DNA of 64,000 bases from Ethanoligenens harbinense YUAN-3. GTDB taxonomy: Bacteria; Bacillota; Clostridia; Oscillospirales; Ethanoligenentaceae. A model generated the notes under the pieces. The model had not been told where the DNA came from and did not search any database. It saw nothing but the letters and a program-made list of their open reading frames with translations. The number at the start of each line of letters is the position of its first letter. Within the stretch, counting starts at the first letter, position 1. Positions 1 through 8,274 of the stretch are shown here, piece after piece. The stretch lies in NCBI RefSeq assembly GCF_000178115.2, contig NC_014828.1, positions 1,829,310 to 1,893,309 of the forward strand, in the 5' to 3' direction. The position numbers were made by a program, and so were the translations under genes.

Positions 1-957
1 GCGCGCGTGCAGGCCCTAACCGATGCGCTGACCGCCGCGCAAAAGGTGCTGGACGACCCAGACGCCACGCAGGCCGATGCGGACAGCGCGTTCACGACCC
101 TGCTGCAGGCGCTGACCAACCTGCAGGAGATCGCGGACCGCACCGACCTTAATGCCCTGATTGCTACCGTGCAGGCGTTCGACGGCGGCAAATACACCAA
201 AGCAAGCTGGCAGGCGCTTCAAACGGCGCTGACCGCCGCCCAGGCGGCCACCGCCAACTTGGACAACGATGCGTCTGATATCCAGACCGCCTACAACAAT
301 CTGTCGGCCGCGGCGACCGCGCTGGTTCCTATCGCCAACAAGGCCTCGCTGAACAACTCCATCGCGCTGGCAAGCCAGATCCTTGCCGACGCGGACAGTT
401 ACGCACCCGCCACGTTGAGCGGCCTTTCCGACCTCGTGGCGCAAGCCAAGGCCGTGCAGGCGCAGGATGACGCCACACAGGACGCGGTGAACAGCACGGA
501 CAGCGCGCTGATTGGCGCACTCGCCAAGGTGCGTGTCAAAGCGAATAAGACCGAGTTGACCACGCTGGTAAACACGGCGTCAAATCTGACGCTGGCCCAA
601 TATACCGCGGCGAGCGCAGAAAAGCTCCGGCAGGCGTTGACGGCGGCCGAAGCGGCGCTTGCGGATGAAAATGTCACGCAGGACGCGGTCAATACGCTGA
701 CGGCCAATCTGCAAAGCGCGGTGAACGGCCTGGTGCTCACCGCGACCGGGTATGCGACGGCATCGTCTGCTGCCTCATCCGCTTCTGGCACAACTTCGGC
801 CGCTTCTTCCGCCGCCTCATCCTCCGGCTCGAACGCGGCCAGCCCGAAAACGGGCGCCGCGCAGGCGGCTGCGCTGCCGGCCGTCGCGGCAGGTCTCGCG
901 GGCGTATGCGGCATCGTCATCGTGCTGTTCCGCCGTCGGAAAAGGGGAAACCGGTAA
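1..957 (+). CDS. Cell-wall-anchored surface protein with FIVAR-type repeats, 3' part
   Basis: The frame is open from the first base, so this is the C-terminal 318 residues of a longer secreted protein. It consists of about four helical repeats of roughly 70 residues, rich in Ala, Leu, Thr and Asp and resembling FIVAR modules, seen in Gram-positive adhesins and wall enzymes. A Ser/Ala-rich linker follows near residues 250-280. The end is a sortase signal: SPKTG near residue 281, a hydrophobic stretch, then the basic tail RRRKRGNR. SPKTG replaces the usual LPxTG, so the anchoring enzyme may be a variant sortase. The protein should be covalently attached to peptidoglycan, with the repeats acting as stalk or ligand binder. 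Its catalytic or binding part lies upstream of the window. Confidence 0.8.
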   Translation, partial: ARVQALTDALTAAQKVLDDPDATQADADSAFTTLLQALTNLQEIADRTDLNALIATVQAFDGGKYTKASWQALQTALTAAQAATANLDNDASDIQTAYNNLSAAATALVPIANKASLNNSIALASQILADADSYAPATLSGLSDLVAQAKAVQAQDDATQDAVNSTDSALIGALAKVRVKANKTELTTLVNTASNLTLAQYTAASAEKLRQALTAAEAALADENVTQDAVNTLTANLQSAVNGLVLTATGYATASSAASSASGTTSAASSAASSSGSNAASPKTGAAQAAALPAVAAGLAGVCGIVIVLFRRRKRGNR

Positions 958-1002
958 TCCAAAGAATTTGACCGCATAACGGGTCTCAAACTCGACATCC
1001 TG

Positions 1003-1362
1003 TCAAAAATCCCGCCGTCCACTCCTAAAGAGCGAACGGCGGGATTTTTTTGCAGTTTTTTGCAAAAGCGCCTCGAACCGACGCATGTAGTCATCAAGCG
1101 CAGCACGAGCCGCGTTAAAATCCGCAACAGTCGGGGGACAGGCATCGGTCTCGACGGCTCCGGATACTTTTAGGCGGACTGTTCGGTACTCGAAAAACTT
1201 CTCATGAAAATGTGGGTAATTGCGGCCTGAGGAGATAATTTCCCATCTCGTCGCGCTGGGCGGTGTAATCAAAGCCAGCAGTTCAACTGGTGGTTTTGAT
1301 TGCCTGTTCAACGACAAAAAAGATATAGCGTAATCGCGGGCACTGCCCGCTGGGAAGTGTGG
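1003..1362 (-). pseudogene. Possible ORF remnant sharing a tail with the serine recombinase
   Basis: The minus frame is open from 1362 to the stop at 1003, but no convincing start or ribosome site is seen; TTG at 1317 is the only candidate. Its first codons read ARDYAISF, matching ARDYVISF near the C terminus of the recombinase at 3191-4709, because about 28 bp (1316-1343) repeat at 3231-3258. The remainder, with a helical stretch around DDYMRRFEALLQ, is not recognised. Its last codons lie inside the terminator hairpin at 1005-1050, which argues against a functional gene. It may be debris of an older integration event. Confidence 0.3.
1005..1050. terminator. Rho-independent terminator
   Basis: The arms AAAAATCCCGCCGT (1005-1018) and ACGGCGGGATTTTTT (1036-1050) form a GC-rich hairpin with a T run, 48 bases after the surface-protein stop. 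It can serve that gene and may also act on the other strand. Confidence 0.85.
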
Positions 1363-1422
1363 TCATGAAAGATGAGAACAAGGCACGAACGGGAGCAAAG
1401 GAATGAACGCATCATCACTCGA

Positions 1423-2607
1423 TTAGTTATGCTTCGCTTTACTCTCCAAATGATCGTTGATCAAAAGCATACTCAGTAAAAGCGTGACTGCAAGTGCGAC
1501 TCCATAAACCAAGAACAATTTATCAATAGCCATAATTGGAATCATTTTTCCACCGATGGCAGTTCCGATGCCTCCACCGCCCATAAAACAAAAGGCTACC
1601 AGCGACATGGCGACTCCGCGCGCCTTTTGTGCAAATCCCGTGGCTCTCATGAGCAAAGTGGAGTGAGTGAAAATAAAACCAAGGCCAAGCAATGCGATTC
1701 CGATCACAAGAAGCACAAGCTGTTTTCCAAAGAGGTAGAGAATCATATCTGCGGCCGACGCCGACAGCAGGCCGATCATAACCAGCTTTTTAGCACCTGT
1801 TTTTTTTACGATCTTTCCGCTGAGCCTGCCGCCAATGACCGTCATAATGCCGAAAGCCGTCATAATCAGGCCAATATAAAAGTAGTTAAACCCATACGTC
1901 TTGGAAATAAACGCTCCGGCATAGGAGAAGCTGCCCACAATAAACATGCCTTCCAACAGAACAACGATATAAGTAAACAGGCTTTTCGATGTGCTCAGCA
2001 GTTTGAAATAAGGTGCAAAAATCTTACTGTCTGGATGTTTTTCGGATGGTAACGCCTTATAATTCTTAATCAGCAATACGGTAGGAACGAAAGCAAAAAT
2101 TGCATATAAAAAGAACACACCCCGCCAATTCAGAAAATACGCGATTGTACCGCCAATCGCCATGCTGAGCCCCTGGCCGAGAAATGAAATCCCCATAAAG
2201 GCTCCGATGGCTCCCTGCCTTTCGTTGACCGGAAAAACGTCGCCGATCAAAGCAAGCGAAATCGGCATTACAGAAGCCGCAAACATTCCTGTCAACGCCC
2301 TGAAAATTGCGAGGCTAGTTATATCATAGCCCAATGCACAAAGTCCTGCAGACAGGGCAAACATCGCAACAGAGAATGTAATTACCTGCTTTTTCCCGAA
2401 ACGGTCGGCCAACGGACCAAAAACCAGCTGGAAAAAGCCAAAAGGTATCATGTAAGCCGTTATCAGTAACCCTGCCCGTGCAATATCCACGTGAAGATTC
2501 TGTGAAATGGCTGGAAGTATGGGGGATACCACCCAATTATCAGCCATCACAATAAATCCCGCAAGCCCGAGCAACAAAACAATGCTGTTCTTTTTCATAA
2601 AAGGCAT
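1423..2607 (-). CDS. MFS transporter, DHA1-type drug or metabolite exporter
   Basis: A 394-residue protein with about 12 hydrophobic segments, the usual length for the DHA1 branch of the major facilitator superfamily. Motif A is clear after helix 2 (GPLADRFGKKQ, near residue 65). It would act as a proton-driven exporter in the cytoplasmic membrane; the substrate cannot be read from sequence. It is divergent from an ArsR-type regulator at 2758 with a 150-bp AT-rich region between them, the usual arrangement of an efflux pump repressed until its ligand appears. Base composition is clearly AT-richer than the neighbouring core genes, and recombinase remnants lie on both sides, so horizontal acquisition is likely. 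Confidence 0.85.
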   Translation of the reverse strand: MPFMKKNSIVLLLGLAGFIVMADNWVVSPILPAISQNLHVDIARAGLLITAYMIPFGFFQLVFGPLADRFGKKQVITFSVAMFALSAGLCALGYDITSLAIFRALTGMFAASVMPISLALIGDVFPVNERQGAIGAFMGISFLGQGLSMAIGGTIAYFLNWRGVFFLYAIFAFVPTVLLIKNYKALPSEKHPDSKIFAPYFKLLSTSKSLFTYIVVLLEGMFIVGSFSYAGAFISKTYGFNYFYIGLIMTAFGIMTVIGGRLSGKIVKKTGAKKLVMIGLLSASAADMILYLFGKQLVLLVIGIALLGLGFIFTHSTLLMRATGFAQKARGVAMSLVAFCFMGGGGIGTAIGGKMIPIMAIDKLFLVYGVALAVTLLLSMLLINDHLESKAKHN

Positions 2608-2629
2608 CTACCCTTCCGTTCACCTTGAC

Positions 2630-2745
2630 ACATCGCAAATACTATATTAGAATATTATAATATAATTATATTACTAAATCTCAAAATGTCAACAAAAACC
2701 TATTGACAATATTTTTGAAGAACTTTATGCTCATAGCAGGTAAAG
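2630..2745. promoter_or_regulatory. Shared divergent promoter/operator of MFS exporter and ArsR regulator
   Basis: The intergenic region has a dense AT-rich inverted repeat around 2645-2677 (ATATTAGAATATTATAATAT core), typical of ArsR-family operators. On the minus strand a TTGACA box is followed 16 bp later by TATAAT overlapping the repeat, so a bound repressor would block the exporter promoter. A second TTGACA on the plus strand near 2625 may drive the regulator. Confidence 0.6.
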
Positions 2746-2757
2746 GAGTGGAGCAAT

Positions 2758-3084
2758 ATGACTCGTGAAGAACCATATGTGAAGATATATAAGGCACTCG
2801 CCCATCCCATCCGAGTCAAAATTGTGAAGCAGTTATTGGATGGGCCGCTATGTGTCTGTGTCTTGAATGAGGATGTGGAATTCAGCCAGTCAAACCTATC
2901 GCAGCATTTGAGGATACTCAAAGACGCCGGCATTCTTCAATCTGAAAAGGATGGCCTTCGGATTCTTTACAGTATCAAGGATGATGAGATTAAGAATCTT
3001 CTAAAAATTACCGAAAAAATCATTAAAAATCAGTTTGATCAGATTCAAAGGCAATTTGCGGAGCAAACAGGATCGGAGTCTTAA
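2758..3084 (+). CDS. ArsR-family winged-helix repressor with a CxC motif
   Basis: A 108-residue winged-helix protein. The recognition helix region reads SQSNLSQHLRILKDAGIL (near residues 42-60), diagnostic of ArsR/SmtB regulators. Just before it is LCVCVL, which resembles the ELCVC motif by which ArsR binds As(III) or Sb(III) at the DNA-binding helix. This suggests a thiophilic or redox signal, though other family members use related cysteines differently. ATG at 2758 follows a good ribosome site (AAAGGAG). It is divergent from the MFS gene and probably represses it through the AT-rich palindrome between them. Confidence 0.85.
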   Translation: MTREEPYVKIYKALAHPIRVKIVKQLLDGPLCVCVLNEDVEFSQSNLSQHLRILKDAGILQSEKDGLRILYSIKDDEIKNLLKITEKIIKNQFDQIQRQFAEQTGSES

Positions 3085-3171
3085 TGACTCTGAGCGGGCC
3101 TTTTTCGATTTTTTAGAGACAAACTTTTCTTATGTACACTATATATGCTGTTTTGAAACCATAGAAAACGC

Positions 3172-3215
3172 AAAAACTCCACGTGCGGGTTCAGACCCTA
3201 ACACATGGAGTTTTT
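3172..3215. terminator. Hairpin terminator at the recombinase/ArsR boundary
   Basis: Arms AAAAACTCCACGTG (3172-3185) and CACATGGAGTTTTT (3202-3215) pair with one mismatch and carry A/T tracts on both sides, so it may work in both directions. It overlaps the last codons of the recombinase frame, which suggests the recombinase C-terminal tail is a read-through extension. Confidence 0.7.
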
Positions 3216-4709
3216 GTGGTGGGTGTGGTCAAAAAGGATATAACGTAATCGCGGGCACAGAGCAAAACGCCCTCCACATAAGTGAAGGGCGCGTCTTGTC
3301 CGCAGGCACAAAGCAAAACTGGTGCAGCTTGTGCGACCAAATCCGAACCCTGTACTTCCGCATAGGTAAGCGTCTTTGCGCCATCTTTGTAGTTGAACGT
3401 CAACACGATCTTGTTATCATACAGGTAAATGGCGTTGATGAAGCTGTCGATCAGGCGTTGACGCTGTGCCTGTTTAGTTACGTCCATCTCCCGGAATTTA
3501 TGGAGCCAGAACGTGATCTGATCCCGGGTTAGAACCGGCTTTTGCATTTCCTCCTGTAAAATGCTGACTTCCAATTTGCCTTTGGCTTCTTCCAACTCGT
3601 CCAGCCGCTTCTTGGTGGAGGGTGTCAGGATGCCCTGTTGGATGGCATTGAGCATGTTCTGGATACCGCGCTCCGCCTCTGCAAGCTGCTGCTTCAAAAG
3701 AGGGAGCGTCGTGTTCTCCCGGCGCTGCAAATCCATCACCATGTCCGTGATGCGCCCGATCACCGCATCATCAAACAGCAACTTCATGGTCTGCTCGACC
3801 ACCAGATTTTCAATCCACTCTTTGTGGACGGTCTTCTTGGGGCAGCCCTTGCGCCTTTTTGCGGTTACGCACTTGTAGTAATGGTGAACCTCGCTGGTAT
3901 GGCTTGTTCCGCTCTCACCTACAATAAAGGCCCCGCAGTGCCCGCAATGGAGCTTGGTTGTTAAAAGATATGCATCCTCGGCCTTGTAGCGGGCCGGGGC
4001 TTTTTTATTCTTCGCCAACCGTTCCTGCACCCGGTCAAACAGCTCTTTGGGAACGATGGCGGGGATGCTGCCCGGCTGCACAATGTCCCGGTAACGGTAT
4101 TCCCCTATGTAGCGGCGATTCTTCAACAGGCGGTCTACGCAGTCAATCCGCATCGGGCGGTTGCGGTAGGAGTGGATGCCTTTTTCATTCAGCCATTTTA
4201 CAATACCCACGATGGTATCGCCTTCGGCATAGCGTCGAAATGCCTCCTGCACCACCGGCGCGGTCAGCGGGTCGATCTGGAAGTGCTGCTCTTGGTCGAT
4301 AGTGTAGCCAATGGGCAGCCCACCGCCGTTATACCGGGCCTTGAGGGCGTTCTCCGTCAGACCACGAACCACCTTTTCCGAAAGCTCGGCGGAGTAGTAC
4401 TCGGCATACCCCTCCAGCATGGATTCCAGAATAATGCCCTCTGCCCCCTCGGAGATGTTCTCCTTGGCGGATAACACCCGAATACCGTTCTTTCGCAGCA
4501 CCATTTTATAGTGCGCGGAATCGTACCGGTTGCGGGCAAAGCGGTCAAGCTTCCAGACAATCACCGCTTCAAAAAGCTGTTTGGTGCCGTCTTTGATCAT
4601 GTGCTGGAATTCGGGCCGGTGGTCGGTTTTGGCGGAGAGCGCCCGGTCAATATAGCAATTTAGAATCGTAATATCGTTCTTCTCCGCATATTCTTTGCAC
4701 TCTCGGATC
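3191..4709 (-). pseudogene. Large serine recombinase, N terminus cut off by the IS21-type element
   Basis: About 505 codons of a large serine recombinase, the enzyme class that integrates and excises phages and conjugative elements. Visible parts are the end of the resolvase domain (VWKLDRFARNRYDSAHY, then the ENISEGAEG region), the recombinase domain (GGGLPIGY to KNRRYIGEY), a zinc ribbon (CGHCG ... CVTAKRRKGCPKK) and a C-terminal coiled coil. The first roughly 30 residues, which carry the catalytic serine, are missing: the frame runs directly into the IS end at 4709/4710 and meets a stop at once. The ATG at 4600 is internal and would give an inactive protein. The C-terminal tail past GSDLV looks like extension into flanking DNA. 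Confidence 0.85.
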
Positions 4710-4832
4710 TGTCAGCGCCAGTGATAAAATGAAGAAAAACGCCGGTCAAAAAATGTAGGTTTGCAGCGGAAAGGGATGCAATATGGTACACTCAAATCTG
4801 TCTGTTAAGCAGCAGGCGGAAAGGGTGTCAAA

Positions 4833-6054
4833 ATGGAAGGAGCAAACCGGATGGATATCCGAAGCGACCGGCAAAAAGGACTGAGCTACACAGAGATAGC
4901 GCGCAAGTACAACATTGACCCGAGGACGGCGAAGAAATACGCCGAGAGCGAGGCGCGACCGGTATACAGCCTGAGCGCAACGAAGCCGTCGAAGCTGGAC
5001 CCCTACAAGGAGCAGATAACGGTATGGCTGGAGGAAGCGCCGTACTCAGCGGAGCGGATACTGGAGAAAATTCAGGAGCAGGGCTTCGAGGGTGGGCACA
5101 GCATCGTGCGGGAATACGTGCGAAACAAGAAGGAACAGTTGGACGAGAAAGCAACGGTGCGGTTTGAAACGATGCCGGGACTTCAAGGGCAGATGGACTG
5201 GGCGTTTTTTGAGGATCACACCGTGCCGGAGGATGGGAAGCTGAAAAAGCTGTACTGTTTTCTGTTCATTTTGGGGTACTCGCGGACACGGTACATAGAG
5301 TTTGTGACCAACATGAGTACCAACACTCTGATCCGCTGCCATGCCAACGCGTTCCGGTATTTAGGCGGTTACCCGGAGGAAATTCTGTATGACAACATGA
5401 AGCAGGTCGTCATCAAACGGCTGCTGAAGCAGGAAGACAGTACCCTCAACCGGCAGTTTGAGGATTTCGCCGGATTCTATGGGTTCAAGCCATGTGCTGT
5501 GCCGGCCATACCGAGGCCAGACAAAGGGTAAAATAGAGCGCACGGTACAGTTCGTACGGGATAATTTCATGATTGGCATCAAGTACTCTTCACTTGACGA
5601 CCTCAATGGCCAGGCCCTCGCATGGTGTAATAAGGTCAATGGGAAAGTCCACGCCACAACAAATGAAATTCCCTTCGAGAGACTAAAAAAAGAGGGCCTT
5701 AACCCTCTTAAACGTGAATATATCATCGACAAAATCAATCTGCGCCGGGTACAAAAAGACTGCCTCATCTCGTACGGCGGTAATCAGTATTCCGTGCCAT
5801 CGGAATACGCCGGCGAAGATGTGGCAGTCGTAGCATTGGACAACGTGCTTGCTGTCTACTATGAAGGAAAGCAAATTGCCCTGCACCGAATATCCTACCA
5901 GAAAAAAGACATGGTCGTCAATGCCCATCATTATCGCAGGCTGACCGTCAAGCAATCCTTTGATACAGAAAACACCCTGCTGGACGGCGACAGTGTCATC
6001 GACCTTCCTATCCAACAACACGATTTGAACCGGTATGACGAGGTGCTGCTATGA
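4833..6054 (+). pseudogene. istA: IS21 transposase IstA, frameshifted
   Basis: The N-terminal part (4833-5531) has a helix-turn-helix (LSYTEIARKYNIDPRTAKKY) and a DDE integrase core with the first Asp in QMDWAFFED and the second in LYDNMKQ. The catalytic Glu (KGKIERTV) lies in the next frame, which continues to 6054. Removing one T at 5493 would join the frames and restore FKP-VLCRPYRGQTKGK, the family pattern. So a one-base insertion separates the catalytic triad, unless it is a sequencing error or a programmed shift. The stop overlaps the istB start (ATGA), as usual for the family. Confidence 0.85.
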
Positions 6055-6848
6055 CGGAACTGACGATGGAACGTCTCAGGGAAAACCTCGAAAGCCTTAA
6101 GATGAAAAACACGCTGGAGATATTGGACAATTATCTTGAAAGAGCTGTAAAGGACGAACTCAACGTTGTAGATGTGCTCGACCATATCTTTGCCGAGGAA
6201 GCATTGTCAAAACGGCGACGCGCCTATGAAAAGCAGGTGCAAATGTCCGGATTTCCCATCAAAAAAACGTTGGAGGATTTTGATTTCAGTTTCCAGCCCT
6301 CCATTGACAAGCGCCAGATTGAAGAACTGGCTACCATGCGTTTCCTTGAAAACGGAGAGAATATCGTCTTCCTCGGCCTGCCCGGTGTGGGCAAGACCCA
6401 TTTGGCCTCAGCACTGGGGCTGGTTGCCGCCAAGCATCGATTCTCCACCTATTACATCAACTGCCACACCCTAATTGAGCAGCTCAAAAAGGCTCATTTT
6501 GAGAATAGACTACCGGACAAGCTCAAAACTCTGGGCAAGTACAAAATGCTCATTATTGACGAAATTGGCTATCTCCCGATGGATATTCAGGGGGCGAATC
6601 TGTTTTTTCAACTGATTGCGAGACGTTATGAGAGAGTCTCCACGATCTTTACCTCCAATAAGACCTTTTCCCAATGGAATGAGATCTTCGCCGACGTCAC
6701 TATCGCCTCTGCAATCCTAGACCGTGTTTTGCACCACTGCACCGTTGTCAATATCAAGGGTGAGAGCTATCGCCTTAAAGAGCGAAAGGAGTACATGAAG
6801 CAGAAGCAGCACATCGTCAACACCCTTTTCGAGCAGGGCCAAAACTAA
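6051..6848 (+). CDS. istB: IS21 helper ATPase IstB
   Basis: A 265-residue AAA+ ATPase related to DnaC. Walker A is GLPGVGKTHLA (near residue 107) and Walker B is LIIDEIGYLP (near residue 167). IstB binds DNA and activates IstA for target capture and strand transfer. It overlaps the istA stop by four bases, giving translational coupling. It appears intact, but with istA frameshifted the element is probably not autonomous. Confidence 0.93.
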   Translation: MTELTMERLRENLESLKMKNTLEILDNYLERAVKDELNVVDVLDHIFAEEALSKRRRAYEKQVQMSGFPIKKTLEDFDFSFQPSIDKRQIEELATMRFLENGENIVFLGLPGVGKTHLASALGLVAAKHRFSTYYINCHTLIEQLKKAHFENRLPDKLKTLGKYKMLIIDEIGYLPMDIQGANLFFQLIARRYERVSTIFTSNKTFSQWNEIFADVTIASAILDRVLHHCTVVNIKGESYRLKERKEYMKQKQHIVNTLFEQGQN

Positions 6849-6926
6849 TTTTTCAACATTTCCTTACCGCTGTTTTCATGCATTTTTTAACTGGCGAAAA
6901 CCTGCAAATTCAAATCGGCGTTGACA

Positions 6927-7075
6927 GTCTTTTGCAACTGTTCGCGCTCCCACGCGAGTGCTTCCCACTTGGTCAAAAAGCCGCGTTTGCTGCTCTGCTT
7001 GCGTCCTCCCTTCCAGTCGGTGTAGCGATAAATCACGCGCCAAGTATTGTTACTGGAATCCTTGTACACTGCCAT
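6927..7075 (-). pseudogene. Tyrosine integrase, N-terminal fragment cut by the IS21-type element
   Basis: About 50 residues starting MAVYKDSSNNTWRVIY, followed by a KRGF-type strand and a helix. This is the arm-binding domain found at the start of Tn916-like and phage integrases. ATG at 7075 has a ribosome site (AAGGAAG) and begins one base after the excisionase stop. The gene runs into the IS right end at 6926 and loses its core-binding and catalytic domains. The rest of the integrase is not found beyond the IS, so it was deleted rather than simply interrupted. Confidence 0.8.
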
Positions 7076-7076
7076 C

Positions 7077-7280
7077 CTATTTGCTTCCTTTCGCTGCGCC
7101 GGTATTTTCACCGTAGCAGAGCTTTTCTACAAAATATTGCCTGCTAACTCTGCCAGAAACGGTGAGATACCCCATTCTTTTGAGTTCGTCGTTCAACTGA
7201 TGTACGATTTTATAGGCATAGGATTTGGAAACGCCTAATTCCTCTGCAACCTCGCCAACGGTCATGAATGTACTCCCCAT
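7077..7280 (-). CDS. Excisionase / small helix-turn-helix protein
   Basis: A 67-residue protein starting at ATG 7280 after AAAGGGG. The helix-turn-helix FMTVGEVAEELGVSKSYAYK matches excisionase or MerR-like DNA-binding domains. Position directly upstream of the integrase fragment, almost touching it, supports a role as directionality factor in excision. An upstream in-frame extension to 7379 exists but has no ribosome site. The unit faces away from the XRE regulator across a region with several operator-like palindromes. Confidence 0.75.
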   Translation of the reverse strand: MGSTFMTVGEVAEELGVSKSYAYKIVHQLNDELKRMGYLTVSGRVSRQYFVEKLCYGENTGAAKGSK

Positions 7281-7450
7281 GAAATTTCCCCTTTCTATTA
7301 TGTGGCCTCGCCGCTCTCTCCAATGCAGCTTCCTGACAGGCAACCTTTTTTGCGCTGTGCCGTTTTTTCTCCTTGGCACGCTCGCTTACTCCGTAAGGTT
7401 ATCGCCTGCTTCGCCGGAAGGTAACTGCTCGGACGGTCATTTAATTGTCT

Positions 7451-7583
7451 GTGTTAAACTTTTATGTTTAACACCTTCCTCTATTTTACTAAGCATATAA
7501 GTTTATGTCAAGTGGTTTAGCCAAGGATATTTAACTTTTTTGTTTAACAATTATTGACTCCACTTAAACATCTATGTTATACT
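7451..7583. promoter_or_regulatory. Operator cluster and promoter of the XRE regulator
   Basis: Three copies of a TTTAAC/GTTTAA-type inverted repeat with 6-bp spacer are seen: 7451-7474 (GTTAAAC-TTTTAT-GTTTAAC, near perfect), 7529-7549 (TTTAAC-TTTTTT-GTTTAAC) and a weaker one near 7562-7581 (TTAAAC-ATCTAT-GTTATA). The third overlaps a promoter with TTGACT at 7554-7559 and TATACT at 7578-7583, spacer 18 bp. This looks like autoregulation by the divergent XRE protein, with repression of the xis-int side. Confidence 0.65.
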
Positions 7584-7620
7584 GACTGCATGAATAAAAT
7601 GCAGACTGGAGTTGGCTGCT

Positions 7621-8130
7621 ATGGCAATCGGTGAGAGAATCCGATTTATTCGCAATCTGCGGGGTATGACCCAAAAATGGCTTGGCATGGCGATCGGTTT
7701 TGATAAAAGAACCGCTGATGTGCGTGTGGCGCAATATGAAGCCGGTACAAGAACACCGAAGGGAAATCTGGTCGAGTCGATTGCCAGAGCACTGGATATA
7801 CGCCCTCAGGCACTTACTGTGCCTGATATAGACACATATATTGGGTTAATGCATACTTTTTTTGCTTTAGAGGACATGTATGGCTTTGAGCCGGACATAT
7901 GCGACAATCAACTTTGTATTGTTCTTAAGCAACACACAGACAATCAATCCGTTGTTGACAATCTCCAATTGTGGTATAAAGAAGCACAAAAGCTACGAAA
8001 GGGAAAAATCACGAAAGAGGATTATGACGCTTGGCGCTACACCTTTCCTAAAATGGAAGCAGAACGCTCCAGGGCACAGTTGGATGCGATACGGGCCAAG
8101 CGGAACGCCCATCCAGGCGAAGAGAAATAA
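7621..8130 (+). CDS. XRE-family transcriptional regulator of the integrated element
   Basis: A 169-residue protein with an N-terminal Cro/C1-type helix-turn-helix (IGERIRFIRNLRGMTQKWLG and following, residues 2-60). The C-terminal 100 residues are not recognised. ATG at 7621 suits the GGAG at 7607-7610; an earlier in-frame TTG at 7612 is too close to it. It is divergent from the excisionase/integrase unit and is flanked by palindromes it probably binds, so it is likely the lysogeny-type repressor of the former mobile element. It ends just before a very strong terminator. Confidence 0.8.
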   Translation: MAIGERIRFIRNLRGMTQKWLGMAIGFDKRTADVRVAQYEAGTRTPKGNLVESIARALDIRPQALTVPDIDTYIGLMHTFFALEDMYGFEPDICDNQLCIVLKQHTDNQSVVDNLQLWYKEAQKLRKGKITKEDYDAWRYTFPKMEAERSRAQLDAIRAKRNAHPGEEK

Positions 8131-8133
8131 AGA

Positions 8134-8182
8134 CATAGAAAAAGAGCGAACTGACAGAAAATCAGTTCGCTCTTTTTCTATG
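8134..8182. terminator. Perfect 21-bp stem terminator
   Basis: CATAGAAAAAGAGCGAACTGA (8134-8154) pairs perfectly with 8162-8182, loop 7 nt, with A and T tracts in the stem. It can serve both the XRE gene and guaA, which converge here. Confidence 0.9.
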
Positions 8183-8274
8183 AATAATGGAGCTTATGTT
8201 GCCAAACCGTTGCCACAGAGCTTCACAGATTCCCGCGAAGCCGCTTCAGCACTGGGTTTGTACAGATCACCAGA

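Larger units (their letters stand above)
4710..6926 (+). mobile_element. IS21-family insertion sequence (istA with frameshift, istB intact)
   Basis: A 2217-bp element. The left end reads TGTCAGCGCCAGTGA from 4710; the right end, read inward from 6926 on the minus strand, is TGTCAACGCCGATTT. Both ends carry a second block about 30 bp inside (CGCCgGTcAAAAAATG versus CGCCaGTtAAAAAATG), the multiple terminal repeats expected of the IS21 family. Inside are istA and istB in order. No target-site duplication is visible: the left flank ends CTCGGATC, the right begins GTCTTTTGC. The two flanks belong to different broken recombinase genes, so DNA next to the element was probably lost. Confidence 0.9.
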
